Virus record (IMG/VR): IMGVR_UViG_3300003322_000406
Span: 1-47,348 of that record
Reading direction: 5' to 3' (one strand)
Source: a virus
DNA: 47,348 nucleotides
Below are positions 37,801 to 45,172 of the stretch, in pieces. The notes under the pieces are model-generated. The model ran no database searches. It saw only the letters and a list, made by a program, of their open reading frames with translations, and had not been told where the DNA came from. Position numbers and translations under genes: made by a program. Each line of letters starts with the position of its first letter. Position 1 is the first letter of the stretch.

Positions 37801-37906
37801 CCCGGCTCCACTCTATCGTAAAATTAGATTCGCCCAGGGGCGCCACTTGCAGCACCCCCAGGCGGTTAGTTACTACGTACCGAAACTTATTTTGTGGTTG
37901 CCTCAT
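34838..37906 (-). CDS. Large tail-tip protein with three cadherin/Big_9-like repeats (1022 aa)
   Basis: The first 600 residues form a folded structural region with many cysteines and aromatic residues, consistent with a distal tail or tip protein. Three tandem repeats of about 95 residues follow (about 605-890), each of the type (N)xPVANxDxYxxxxxxxL, then VLxNDxD, then xGYVGxDxFxY, as in Big_9/VCBS/cadherin-like domains that bind calcium and glycans. The last 130 residues are Tyr/Gly-rich (GGSYYEYYHYEYD). It overlaps the tape-measure stop by four bases. It probably makes first contact with the host surface. Confidence 0.78.
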   Translation of the reverse strand: MRQPQNKFRYVVTNRLGVLQVAPLGESNFTIEWSREDEGKLDYKNELPSKILFRGEAYANLLKLEQSVYRCDFVQIAVERRCMAGGQESWVPWFSGRMSFNDGTWDLDRCEVEIKLDDIKEEQCYEDNKSKELNLLQNIYTRRTVYLNPTNITIEKVSYTSSPQPLDTGDCGSYYWGGTGDPWSQGWSVYGYVYTEERDFTPGQCYMQTDWAREVITVACSDPQPGSEWILIADSCPGGSRTYARPVRTYACKYTFPNYGDTYQQTIYQCSIIGDSATNVTIDNGLSLTDVINLFMGNFCPGFTFVSNFFQINPDVPSTVNYVTGLRSKTRFITLFQKSDVKRPTATGNATKANLSFEKLMEALTEMFNVRWRVEGTTVRMEHISYFTKTQGFDLTQPRWAKYMVGKRKYTYENEEIPAREEFKFMEAGYGDFQGLPIIYSGGCVSQGSRDSIKTHSVDKVTTDVELCLSNPDPDSKVVSDDGFVFVACDFDGTSYYIVTESPILGGSSLNNSLAWAQLHRDYHKWYRPLSSGNMNNVQTQFYSTKPTKKGEKITIPLCCGDVFNPDNTIKTALGIGTVDKATFSFKDESLELELLYPADQGLTNNTAPVANNDTVTTYQDVPIMVNVLANDADPDAGAQITAVQIMLQPSHGTAVVQPNKTVLYTPATGYVGDDYFVYRILDDWAQPSNNALVAITVRPANQAPVANNDSYIASKNTTLNIPQSLGLFLNDSDDVAFTLDTFDATSAQGGTVVVNADGSFSYAPPTGYVGFDTFTYTIKDTPGLTDTATVTIEVRDPNNPVANDDGVYVTKRNQNLSVAAPGVLGNDTTGIGTLSVLAGTFPTVQGGSVSIGTNGAFTYTPPANYVGVDSFIYTASNGTGNDQATVFLRVLPDIYVRLQQVDFQYEGITQRCPPPPAFGYETDGGELQRGLFRLFFYSNSAGTTPMDVTGLNLQVNIKVTGTYYAGGGYNFTYGEFPAGTTYDLYGGSYYEYYHYEYDCAGNVYSYTNESLTLAPGLYTII

Positions 37907-40900
37907 GCCTTTGGTGTTTTAGTCGTTTTGTTGCCTCGTTTTTCGTAATAATGGGTATGATCTTCCCAGCGTTCCACCCGGTCGCGTTCGCGCTGGGCCA
38001 GGTAGGCCACGTTTTCGCCTATGTTCTTCACGTCGCCGCTGATATCATTGCCTGGCACTTCGGCCATTAAAGCAGCCTGTTTATAGTCGTCGCGTTCGCG
38101 GACCACCCGTATAACCGCTTCCGGCGCGTCGCTGCTTAACCGGATGCCCATACCCTGCAACATGGCGCGTAATGCGTCTTCATTCATGCCGCCCAGGTCG
38201 TCGTTGTTGATCGCTTCCAGTAAGCCCGCATACTTCGCCGCCTGGCTTTTCCTGGTTACATGTTCGCCGCCTTCCAGTTCCACCACGTCGCCGGTGCCGT
38301 CCACGGCCTGGTATTTCTTACCGCCCTGGCTGTGTGGTTTACCGTCAATCCATCCACCACCGCCGAACGATTGTTTTTGCTGGTTCACAAGCTGGAAGGC
38401 TTTAACCTTCGCGGCTACGAACGCCCCCGTCATTAAGGCAATGGTGGCAATAGCCAGCGGGATACCTACAAACGGTATTGAGGCCAGGGAACTGAAAATT
38501 TTAGTAGCTGCGGTTATCAGGTTGGACGCCTGCACGATGGTATCGAGTACTAACTGGGCTTTGGCAATTTGCGCCTGTTTGGCTTGCAGTTCTTCCTGCT
38601 GCTTTATTTCGTCTTCCTTCGCCTTCTTTTTTTCGTCCAGTTCGGCCTGTATGGCTTCCACGTTGTTAGCCAGGCCCGCGTCCCGTAGGTCCTTTTCCTT
38701 GTCCAGTTGGTCCTCCAGGTCGTTAATACTGTCGTCTATTTGGTCGATAACTTCCTGTTTTTTATCAATTTGCCGCTGGTATTGGTCTATGATGAAGTCG
38801 GTAATTTGGCTTATACTGTCCAGGGCTTTCTGTGCTGCATCAGTAACGGCCGCGCGTTGTTCTTCGGTCAGTTCGCCCAGGCCCAGCATTTTAAACCAGT
38901 CCACGCCCTGGCTGGTGGCTGCCGCTTCCTTCACCGCCTGGCCCAGCACCTTCTGTAGTTCCTGGACCTGCTTTTTAGCCTGTAGCACTACCGTGCTGTT
39001 TTCGGCGTTGCCCTGCGCTATAAGGGCGTCAAGGGCCTGCTGCGCATACTTTAGCTTCACTTCCAGGACGGCCACCTGTTTCTGTTCCTCAATGCCTGGA
39101 AGATCGGGCAGGAATTTAGCCGCCGTTTCTACTTCCAGCACTGCGCGTTCTTCCTGGGCCTGGATTTGCTTATTTGTAAATTCGTCCTGCGCTTTTTTGG
39201 TATCCCGTATCTGCGCTTCGTTCAGTTGGTCGATAAGCTGCTGCCGTAGGGTCGCTTCGTTTTTAAACTGTTCTTCGATTTCCTTTTTCTTTTCGGCATA
39301 GCTTAACCGTATGGTTTCGATCTCTTTTACGATGCCTTCCTCCCTGTATTGGATGGTAAGCTGGGACGCTTTAAACTGCAACGCCGCCCGGTCGGCGGCT
39401 TCCTTCTTATCAATTTCGGCCAGTTCGGCGCCCAGTGTTATACGAAGCTGTTTTATAAGGGCCTGTTTGCTTTGTTCCGCCTTCGCGCTTAGTGACTTTT
39501 CGTTTTCCAGTTCAGCAATGCGGGCGTTAATGGCTTGCCGTGCCTGGGCGCGTTCCTTGTCGTAGCCTTCCTGCATGGCGTCAATGCGGGCCTTTTCCAG
39601 TTCGGCGGTAAATTTTATCTGCTGTTCCAGGATTTTTTTACGTTCTTCGGCGGCTTTTTTAGCGGCTTCGATTGCCTTTTTTTCCAGCTTGTCGGCTTCG
39701 TCATTCCGCTGTTTGTCGCGCTCCACGCGCTTAATTTGTATTTCGTTTTCGTCGTCGGCCAGTTGTTCCTGCCGCTTTAATAGTTCGTCTTCCAGCTTCT
39801 TATTGTCTTCGGCCGATAACTTCCGGCGCAGGTCCTGGTCGTTGTAAATTTTAACGAAGTCGTTATACGCCTGCCTGCGCAGGTTTATACGGGATGCCAG
39901 GGCCTGGCCTTCAATGGTAGTAATTTCACTTTCGGCCTTGCCCTGTGCTTTTGCCTGGGCCACCAGTAGATCCGTGCGGCGTCGTAGGCTGGCTTCGTCC
40001 AGGTCTAAAAGTAATTTTTGCGCTTCCAGGGCGTCGTTCAGGTCCTTTGTAGCTTTTTCCGCTTCCTCGCTTCCATCGGAAAACGCAATAAGGGCCGTTA
40101 CCAGGGCCGCAATACCTACCAGGATGGCAGTAATAGGGTTCGCCAATAATGCGGCTGTAAACGCACGCGTGGCGGTCGTGGCTGCGGTTGTAGCAACTGC
40201 CTGCCCGGTTTCCGCTGCTGCCAGGGCCGTGGTGGATACTGCGGCGCCCTGCTGCGCACGGGAAAACAGTAAAACACTTAACGCGCTGTCCTTATTCAGC
40301 GCATTGGCAACCGCCTGGATACCTTGCAGGACCGCCATAGCGCCGGTTACCTTTTGGATAACCTTTTGCACGTCTTCGTTTTCATTACCGAACAGGGCGG
40401 CCGCTCCCTGGGCTGCTGTAAATGCACCAGCCAGGGCGCCAATGGCCTGAATACCGGCGTCCAGGTACTTAGTATCCGAAGCCAGCACGCGCACACGTGC
40501 GGAAACGTCGCCTATTTGGTCCTCCAATTCACCGGCACGCACCGCCATGTCTTTAAACTCCTGGGTATCCCCTTTGCCTGCCAGTTCCATCTCCGCCATT
40601 GCGGCCTTTAATTCCCGTAATTGGCCTTTCAGGCTTTTTTGCTTCACTTCGGCGCCACTGGCAGCTTCGCCCAGTCCTTCCAGGAACCCCTCGGCTATTT
40701 GTAACTGGGCGTTCAGGGCGGCAAATTCTTCACTATTGGAGTCCAGGGTTGCCAGGGTTTGCTTCGTAGCCTCTACCACCCCGTTAAGTACTTCCAGTTC
40801 ATCCACGCCGCTGGCTAACAGCTTTTCAAATTCTTCCAGCTTCGCGGTGTCCAGGTTAAATTTAATGGGCTTGTTTGCGTTGGCGCTGAACTTTGCCAGC

Positions 40901-41208
40901 ATGTCGCTGAACTTTTGCACCTTCTTTTCATAATCACCGGTTACGCCTTTGCCGCTCAACGCGTCGCCCAGTTCTTTACCCAGGCTTTTGGCCTGGTCAC
41001 GAAGGGCTGCAGCCTGTTCTGCATCCACCTGCATGGTGGTACCCAGCTTTTCCCCGGCGGCGGCGGCATCGTTGAACCCCTTTTGCATGGTCTTCGTGGC
41101 GTCGGTAACGTCCGCGTTAAGCTGGTCCACACCCTTGTCGATGGCGTTTAAACCTTCAAAAAAGGTGGTCGCGTCCACCCCGAACGGTATTAAATATTCA
41201 TTTGCCAT
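37903..41208 (-). CDS. Tail tape-measure protein (1101 aa)
   Basis: Start at ATG 41208 (MANEYLIPFG), overlapping the preceding stop by 11 bases. It is a very long helical protein: an N-terminal part, hydrophobic segments (LLANPITAILVGIAALVTAL near residue 365 and GIPLAIATIALMTGAFVAA near residue 970), and a central coiled coil of about 500 residues rich in Lys, Glu, Gln and Ala. The length of a tape measure sets the tail length; at about 1.5 angstrom per residue the tail would be about 165 nm, the range of siphoviruses. It is preceded by the chaperone genes. Confidence 0.9.
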   Translation of the reverse strand: MANEYLIPFGVDATTFFEGLNAIDKGVDQLNADVTDATKTMQKGFNDAAAAGEKLGTTMQVDAEQAAALRDQAKSLGKELGDALSGKGVTGDYEKKVQKFSDMLAKFSANANKPIKFNLDTAKLEEFEKLLASGVDELEVLNGVVEATKQTLATLDSNSEEFAALNAQLQIAEGFLEGLGEAASGAEVKQKSLKGQLRELKAAMAEMELAGKGDTQEFKDMAVRAGELEDQIGDVSARVRVLASDTKYLDAGIQAIGALAGAFTAAQGAAALFGNENEDVQKVIQKVTGAMAVLQGIQAVANALNKDSALSVLLFSRAQQGAAVSTTALAAAETGQAVATTAATTATRAFTAALLANPITAILVGIAALVTALIAFSDGSEEAEKATKDLNDALEAQKLLLDLDEASLRRRTDLLVAQAKAQGKAESEITTIEGQALASRINLRRQAYNDFVKIYNDQDLRRKLSAEDNKKLEDELLKRQEQLADDENEIQIKRVERDKQRNDEADKLEKKAIEAAKKAAEERKKILEQQIKFTAELEKARIDAMQEGYDKERAQARQAINARIAELENEKSLSAKAEQSKQALIKQLRITLGAELAEIDKKEAADRAALQFKASQLTIQYREEGIVKEIETIRLSYAEKKKEIEEQFKNEATLRQQLIDQLNEAQIRDTKKAQDEFTNKQIQAQEERAVLEVETAAKFLPDLPGIEEQKQVAVLEVKLKYAQQALDALIAQGNAENSTVVLQAKKQVQELQKVLGQAVKEAAATSQGVDWFKMLGLGELTEEQRAAVTDAAQKALDSISQITDFIIDQYQRQIDKKQEVIDQIDDSINDLEDQLDKEKDLRDAGLANNVEAIQAELDEKKKAKEDEIKQQEELQAKQAQIAKAQLVLDTIVQASNLITAATKIFSSLASIPFVGIPLAIATIALMTGAFVAAKVKAFQLVNQQKQSFGGGGWIDGKPHSQGGKKYQAVDGTGDVVELEGGEHVTRKSQAAKYAGLLEAINNDDLGGMNEDALRAMLQGMGIRLSSDAPEAVIRVVRERDDYKQAALMAEVPGNDISGDVKNIGENVAYLAQRERDRVERWEDHTHYYEKRGNKTTKTPKA

Positions 41209-41410
41209 TGTGCTGCTTTTGTTGTTTTTGTTGGTATAGTTCACGTTCCCGGTTCACCCGGTCCCGCCATAAGTCGAACAGCTTCCAGTACTCGAATACG
41301 TCCGTGGCCTTGATCTTGTCGTATTCGCTTTTAACTCCGCCCGCCATGCTCCACCATACCTCCCGCCACATATTCCGCATGTCCTGGACTTGTAAATAGA
41401 TCGGTTTCAT
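41198..41410 (-). CDS. Tail assembly chaperone 3' part, possible frameshift extension (70 aa from ATG)
   Basis: The ATG at 41410 (MKPIYLQVQD) would give a 70-residue product, Trp- and charge-rich (REVWWSMAGG, EYWKLFDLWRDRV). The same frame is open further upstream, across the end of the 175-aa gene, to at least 41589, so the piece could be made as a -1 extension of that protein, as lambda gpGT. The neighbours (chaperone before, tape measure after) fit this. Alternatively it is an independent gene started at 41410. Confidence 0.6.
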   Translation of the reverse strand: MKPIYLQVQDMRNMWREVWWSMAGGVKSEYDKIKATDVFEYWKLFDLWRDRVNRERELYQQKQQKQHNGK

Positions 41411-41436
41411 AGCGTCCAGCCCGCGCCCTTTTCGGT

Positions 41437-41964
41437 TTACTGGTTCCCCGCCATGTCGCTGCCTGGTTGGCCCGAAATGATGCGGGTAACTGTCCTGTAA
41501 ACTTCTAAAAAGCCACTTACTGAACTGGACGCTACCGTGAAAAAATCCCGCATGTCTATGCCTTCGGCCTTCCAATCGGCAATTTTTTTGTTAACCATGT
41601 CGCTGGTGAACGCGGTACGGTCTTCGTCGTCGCTATTGATGAACAGGGCGCATATTTTCAAAACCGTGGGTTCCCGTTCCTGCACCTTCACAATGCCGCG
41701 CATCATGTCGTTAACCAGCACGGCGCTGTCGGCAAATTTTTGTTTGTTGATAAGCTGGTAAAGTTTTTCCAGCTTTTCGTACATGCCCTTAAATGTCAGG
41801 CCGTAGCCCAGTTCCTTCTCCAAAATTTGCAATTCGGCGTACCTCTCAATGGTTAGCGCCCCTTCAATGCGGTACGTGGTGCCGTTTGCCTCGAACACCC
41901 CGGCCGTGAAGTCGATACGTTTTAATTCGTCTTTCAGTTCTGCCATTTGTTTAGCGGTTTTCAA
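41437..41964 (-). CDS. Tail assembly chaperone (175 aa)
   Basis: An acidic, helical protein (TAKQMAELKDELKRIDFTAG, ICALFINSDDEDRTAF, MRDFFTVASSSVSGFLEVY in parts), just before the tape measure. It resembles gpG-like chaperones that coat the tape measure. The gene contains A7 (41583-41589) at AAC-AAA-AAA-ATT and GGGGAAC just before its stop, candidate sites for -1 slippage into the frame of the 70-aa product. The start at 41964 overlaps the preceding TM gene by 14 bases. Confidence 0.7.
   Translation of the reverse strand: MKTAKQMAELKDELKRIDFTAGVFEANGTTYRIEGALTIERYAELQILEKELGYGLTFKGMYEKLEKLYQLINKQKFADSAVLVNDMMRGIVKVQEREPTVLKICALFINSDDEDRTAFTSDMVNKKIADWKAEGIDMRDFFTVASSSVSGFLEVYRTVTRIISGQPGSDMAGNQ
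41583..41589 (-). other. A7 candidate -1 frameshift site
   Basis: Seven A on the minus strand (AAC AAA AAA ATT). From here the -1 frame has no stop until 41198, at the start of the tape measure. Two further sites are possible: C-TTT-TTA at about 41510 and G-GGG-AAC a few bases before the chaperone stop. Confidence 0.4.
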
Positions 41965-42292
41965 GTTTGTTAATGATCGGGGCCAGGATTATAGCGGTAA
42001 GGATGGCCCCGCAGATTGTTAGTAATAGCCCGAACAGGATAGCCAGCGGGTTGCGGTATCCATCCCAGGCGCCTGCCGCTTCCGTGAACAGGAAAAACCA
42101 AAGGGCAAGCTGGCCGGATATACATTTTACGCAGCCCCACACGGGCGCGAAAAACCACCGGCCCTCGTACCGGTTACCGAAACGGAACCACCAGTTTAAA
42201 ACAGGCTCATAAGCCAAAACGCCCCGGTATATGGCAGCCACAACGCCACAACCCAGGGCAAGCGCGAAACAGTCAAGTAAAAGCGGAAACAT
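41951..42292 (-). CDS. Membrane protein among tail genes (113 aa)
   Basis: Start at ATG 42292 (MFPLLLDCFALALG). Three hydrophobic segments: about residues 1-20, 55-75 (SGQLALWFFLF) and 80-107 (LAILFGLLLTICGAILTAIILAPII). It contains a pair of cysteines (WGCVKCISG). It is unusual for a membrane protein to sit between the tail-completion and chaperone genes. It may act in the host envelope or be a resident foreign gene; it overlaps its neighbour and shares the codon use of the operon. Confidence 0.72.
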   Translation of the reverse strand: MFPLLLDCFALALGCGVVAAIYRGVLAYEPVLNWWFRFGNRYEGRWFFAPVWGCVKCISGQLALWFFLFTEAAGAWDGYRNPLAILFGLLLTICGAILTAIILAPIINKLENR

Positions 42293-42309
42293 GGTTATAA
42301 AATTTAGGT

Positions 42310-42927
42310 TTAAAAACACTGTTGAAGGTTCCAGTTGATGCCGTCCAGGCATTTGGCTGGTACGTAATATTTGCACGTCAAGTCGATGCCGAAAAATTCA
42401 AACGGCGGCCGCAAATATTGCCGGTCCGCCTCGCTGTATGTGTACCGTCCGAACAGGGCCACGTCCTGGGGCGGTATTCGTGCCACGTCCACCGTTAACC
42501 TGGTGAATATGCCGACGTTTTGCGGGCTCTTACCGGCCAGGGTGTCAATGATCGAAGCCATACAACGGCCGGAAATTTCTTTATAGTTATCGCCTACCAG
42601 GTTGGCCCGGTTCAGCCAGCATATTAAGCGCAGGTTTGAACTGTAGCCGGTTTGCCCGTGCAGGCGCCCTGTGGTCGCTATGCCGAAGTCTTCAAAATAC
42701 AGGATTGATTTTTTGCTACTGTCCGGCGTTAACGCTATTTCCTTTCCCTGGCAGTCAACGCCCAGCACGTCATAGCTTACCGGGAACCGCTTAACGATCG
42801 CGGACGCGTTGGGGTCGTCCAGGTTGCTGTCGCTGGTGGTAACGGTCTGCGCCATTCCGGCCAGCACTTCAATAAACGGCAGCGTTGCCAGCTTGTCGCG
42901 CAATACCGTAGCTAATTCTTTGTTCAA
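42310..42927 (-). CDS. Tail completion/connector-like protein (205 aa)
   Basis: Mixed alpha/beta protein: ELATVLRDKLATLPFIEVL at the start, FRRFPVSYDVL-type strand (VKRFPVSYDVLGVD), LRLICWLNRANL and a C-terminal strand with CKYYVPAKCLDG. Size and position after the gp10-like gene and before the tape measure fit a tail terminator or completion protein. No family confirmed. Confidence 0.65.
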   Translation of the reverse strand: MNKELATVLRDKLATLPFIEVLAGMAQTVTTSDSNLDDPNASAIVKRFPVSYDVLGVDCQGKEIALTPDSSKKSILYFEDFGIATTGRLHGQTGYSSNLRLICWLNRANLVGDNYKEISGRCMASIIDTLAGKSPQNVGIFTRLTVDVARIPPQDVALFGRYTYSEADRQYLRPPFEFFGIDLTCKYYVPAKCLDGINWNLQQCF

Positions 42928-42933
42928 TTTGCT

Positions 42934-43347
42934 TTAATTTAAAGGTTGAAAAATATAACCGCCTGCGGTTTTTGCCCTGCCAGATATTACGTTATGGATG
43001 CTTCTAAGATTGATGCCGGTTATTTCGTTCGCCTCCTTTATTCCTGCAAAATCCTGAACTACTTCACCGCTAACAGTAATTTGCCGTATGGCTTTAATGG
43101 GTTCGGCGCGGTTTTTACTTTTGCGTTCCCCTCTCAACATCTGTTTTACCGCTTCCGTAATATCATATTTCCGATGGCAGGATGGGCAAAGCATTATAAA
43201 ATTTTCCCGTTTTTGTTCGTATTCCATGCCCTTGATTAATGCCCATTCAAACCTCTTTGGTTTTTTGCTTTTACAGGCTGGATTTTCGCATTTTGTTGCT
43301 TTACCGAACCTCCTAATTAACCATTTGTGAACTGCGTTGTATGACAT
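42934..43347 (-). CDS. HNH homing endonuclease-like gene with NUMOD1 (137 aa), inserted
   Basis: Residues 17-62 are an HNH/His-Me finger: CENPACKSKKP (Cys 20, 25), then FIMLCPSCHRKYD (Cys 54, 57, His 58). Residues 85-137 resemble NUMOD1 (AGIKEANEITGINLRSIHNV in parts, and GRAKTAGGYIF), the DNA-binding module of phage free-standing homing enzymes. The gene is visibly different from its neighbours: it is A/T-richer and has no CCAGG or CCTGG at all, where the surrounding genome has one every 50 to 90 bases. A recent insertion is likely. Confidence 0.82.
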   Translation of the reverse strand: MSYNAVHKWLIRRFGKATKCENPACKSKKPKRFEWALIKGMEYEQKRENFIMLCPSCHRKYDITEAVKQMLRGERKSKNRAEPIKAIRQITVSGEVVQDFAGIKEANEITGINLRSIHNVISGRAKTAGGYIFQPLN

Positions 43348-43350
43348 TTT

Positions 43351-43962
43351 TTAGGGTTTAAATTGTTCAAGTACTGCTACCACTTCGCCCACTACCACAT
43401 CGGTAAGCGTTTCCCGGTCTTTATCGGTCAGGCCCTTGCCTATGAAGTCGCCGTACCGCTCCCGGTTCCAGTTCATTTTATCCTGGGCCTCTACATTCGT
43501 GGCGCCCAGTGGTGCCAGGACAATGGCGCCGCGCTGTTCCACCTTCACCGGCTGCATGTTCGCCCACATCTTGTTGCTATATGAAAGGTCCACGTGTTCA
43601 GTTTGCAGGCCCTGGGCCGCTCTAAATTCCTTCCAGTTGGTGGTCGTGTCATAGTGGCCGGGGTCGGGGTCGCCCTTCTTTTTGCGGCGCTTCTTTTTCC
43701 CCTCCCCCTGCGCACCTGTTTGGGGGTTTACCCCGTGGTTTTCCAGGAATTTAGTACCGGACGCGTTCAACTCCTTACCATGAAGGAACCAGGCGGGTAT
43801 TTTATTCACGCTGTACACGGCGGCAAACCCTTTGTCTTTAATGTTCCGTTCGGCCAGGGCTTTGGCGGATAGGGTCAGGGTAACAGCAATGTCCGGCAGT
43901 TTGGCCTCCACGGCCTCCCGTATTTGCTTTATCCGTTCCTTGAAGTCTGAAAGGTTTGCCAT
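43351..43962 (-). CDS. Head-tail connector (gp10/HK97 type) protein (203 aa)
   Basis: N-terminal helices (FKERIKQIREAVEAKLPDIA) followed by LTLSAKALAERNIKDKG, a positively charged region (KKKRRKKKGD) and a C-terminal strand/helix part (IGKGLTDKDRETLTDV). Such proteins connect the head completion complex to the tail. The leader AAATCAGTTACACGATATG resembles the early leader motif with one base inserted. Confidence 0.65.
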   Translation of the reverse strand: MANLSDFKERIKQIREAVEAKLPDIAVTLTLSAKALAERNIKDKGFAAVYSVNKIPAWFLHGKELNASGTKFLENHGVNPQTGAQGEGKKKRRKKKGDPDPGHYDTTTNWKEFRAAQGLQTEHVDLSYSNKMWANMQPVKVEQRGAIVLAPLGATNVEAQDKMNWNRERYGDFIGKGLTDKDRETLTDVVVGEVVAVLEQFKP

Positions 43963-43980
43963 ATCGTGTAACTGATTTAC

Positions 43981-45075
43981 TTAGCTGTAAATGCCCGAAA
44001 AAAAGGGCTGGTTTGGTTGCTCCCGGCATACGTAACAATTCGACGCGGTTACGTCGATAACGGCAGCCAGGTAGGTAACGCGGTTTTCATATTCAGCACG
44101 GAAGTGGTTACGCTTCCCCCACAAATACTCCCGCGCCATCGTGGTGTACCGGTTTACGTCCGGCTGTTTTAACACGTCTTCTATGAGCAATTCCCCGGAC
44201 TTGTACCACGTGGCGTAGGCCATCGTTACCGCCACCGCGTCGTCTTCCTGGTATTCCCTGCAAAACAGCTTTTCCGTGTCGCACTTAATTTCAACATCCA
44301 GGATAAGGCCGTGGCTGTACTGGTCGGTAAGCCGGTCGTTTAACATGCTGGTATTATTCAACTGCACGCCGGTAACGGTAATGTAATCGCTGAACGGCGC
44401 CACGCCTTTGTTGCAACTACTGCACTGTATGCCTGTATCCTTTGGCTGCACGGGCGTGCCTGGCTCTGTAATGTCGTACAGTAGGTAATATTCCACCATC
44501 TCACCGTTGTACACCAGCGGCATTTTAATGGGGTCGGTACCCGTCGGCACGATCGTGTAGGCATTGGCCGCCGTGTTCACTGTCCAGGTGCCTATTTCTT
44601 CACCCATAACGCTGTCCAGGAACACCCGGAACAGGCGCACGGTTACGGTTACGGCCTGGTTTAAAACGATCTGCATTTTATTGACCGTAATAAGCCCGTC
44701 CGTGTAGTCCCTGGGCCTTATCCACATGCCCTGGAAGGACCGGGAAACGCCCAGGCTTTGCGCGTAACTCATGCGGCCGATCTGCCCCGCAAAGTTGTTT
44801 TTGTCGCGCTTGTAGCGGTTATTCAGCGCCACAATAAGGTCGTTTGTTAGGGTTTTTATAGCGTTGTCCCTGGCTGCCAGGGCCATCTTCGCCATATTGC
44901 GGCAGGCGTCCATGTTGGTAAGCGCCTTTAAATGCACGCCGCCCGGCAGGTCGTCCATAAACAGCCCGGATTTTGAAGCCCGCAGCTTCGTAAGGTCGTC
45001 GCTGGATAACCCCCGTATAATGCACTCGCAGTCGCTTAGTGTTACGCCCACGATTTCGGTTAAACATTGCATCAT
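43981..45075 (-). CDS. Head-tail or minor structural protein (364 aa)
   Basis: The gene begins with two ATG codons (MMQCLTEIVG). Eight cysteines are scattered through it, including CSSCNKG and CYVCREQ. The main part is helical then beta. Position directly after the major capsid gene is typical for a connector or adaptor. Its own -7-like element (45092-45099) and a terminator precede it. No family is recognised. Confidence 0.68.
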   Translation of the reverse strand: MMQCLTEIVGVTLSDCECIIRGLSSDDLTKLRASKSGLFMDDLPGGVHLKALTNMDACRNMAKMALAARDNAIKTLTNDLIVALNNRYKRDKNNFAGQIGRMSYAQSLGVSRSFQGMWIRPRDYTDGLITVNKMQIVLNQAVTVTVRLFRVFLDSVMGEEIGTWTVNTAANAYTIVPTGTDPIKMPLVYNGEMVEYYLLYDITEPGTPVQPKDTGIQCSSCNKGVAPFSDYITVTGVQLNNTSMLNDRLTDQYSHGLILDVEIKCDTEKLFCREYQEDDAVAVTMAYATWYKSGELLIEDVLKQPDVNRYTTMAREYLWGKRNHFRAEYENRVTYLAAVIDVTASNCYVCREQPNQPFFSGIYS

Positions 45076-45091
45076 GGTAGAAAAGTTTTTA

Positions 45092-45099
45092 CGAATGTA
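45092..45099 (-). promoter_or_regulatory. Candidate -7 promoter element of the 364-aa gene
   Basis: TACATTCG on the minus strand, one base from TAnnTTTG, 17 bases before the ATG and just after a terminator. Confidence 0.4.
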
Positions 45100-45104
45100 A
45101 CAAG

Positions 45105-45134
45105 AAAAAACCGGCCCATTTGCATGGTGCCGGT
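45105..45134 (-). terminator. Terminator after the major capsid gene
   Basis: ACCGGC (45134-45129) pairs with GCCGGT (45115-45110) around a loop of 13 bases, followed by T6 on the minus strand. Confidence 0.72.
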
Positions 45135-45172
45135 CGTGTTTCCGCTATTGTGGCAAAACTGAAAGCCTGGTA

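Noticed and set aside
38144-39301. Long plus-strand open frame (385 codons) opposite the tape measure
   Set aside because: It is the antisense of a coiled-coil gene: Ser/Cys/Phe-rich shadow of Lys/Glu/Ala codons, without leader, domain or neighbours on that strand.
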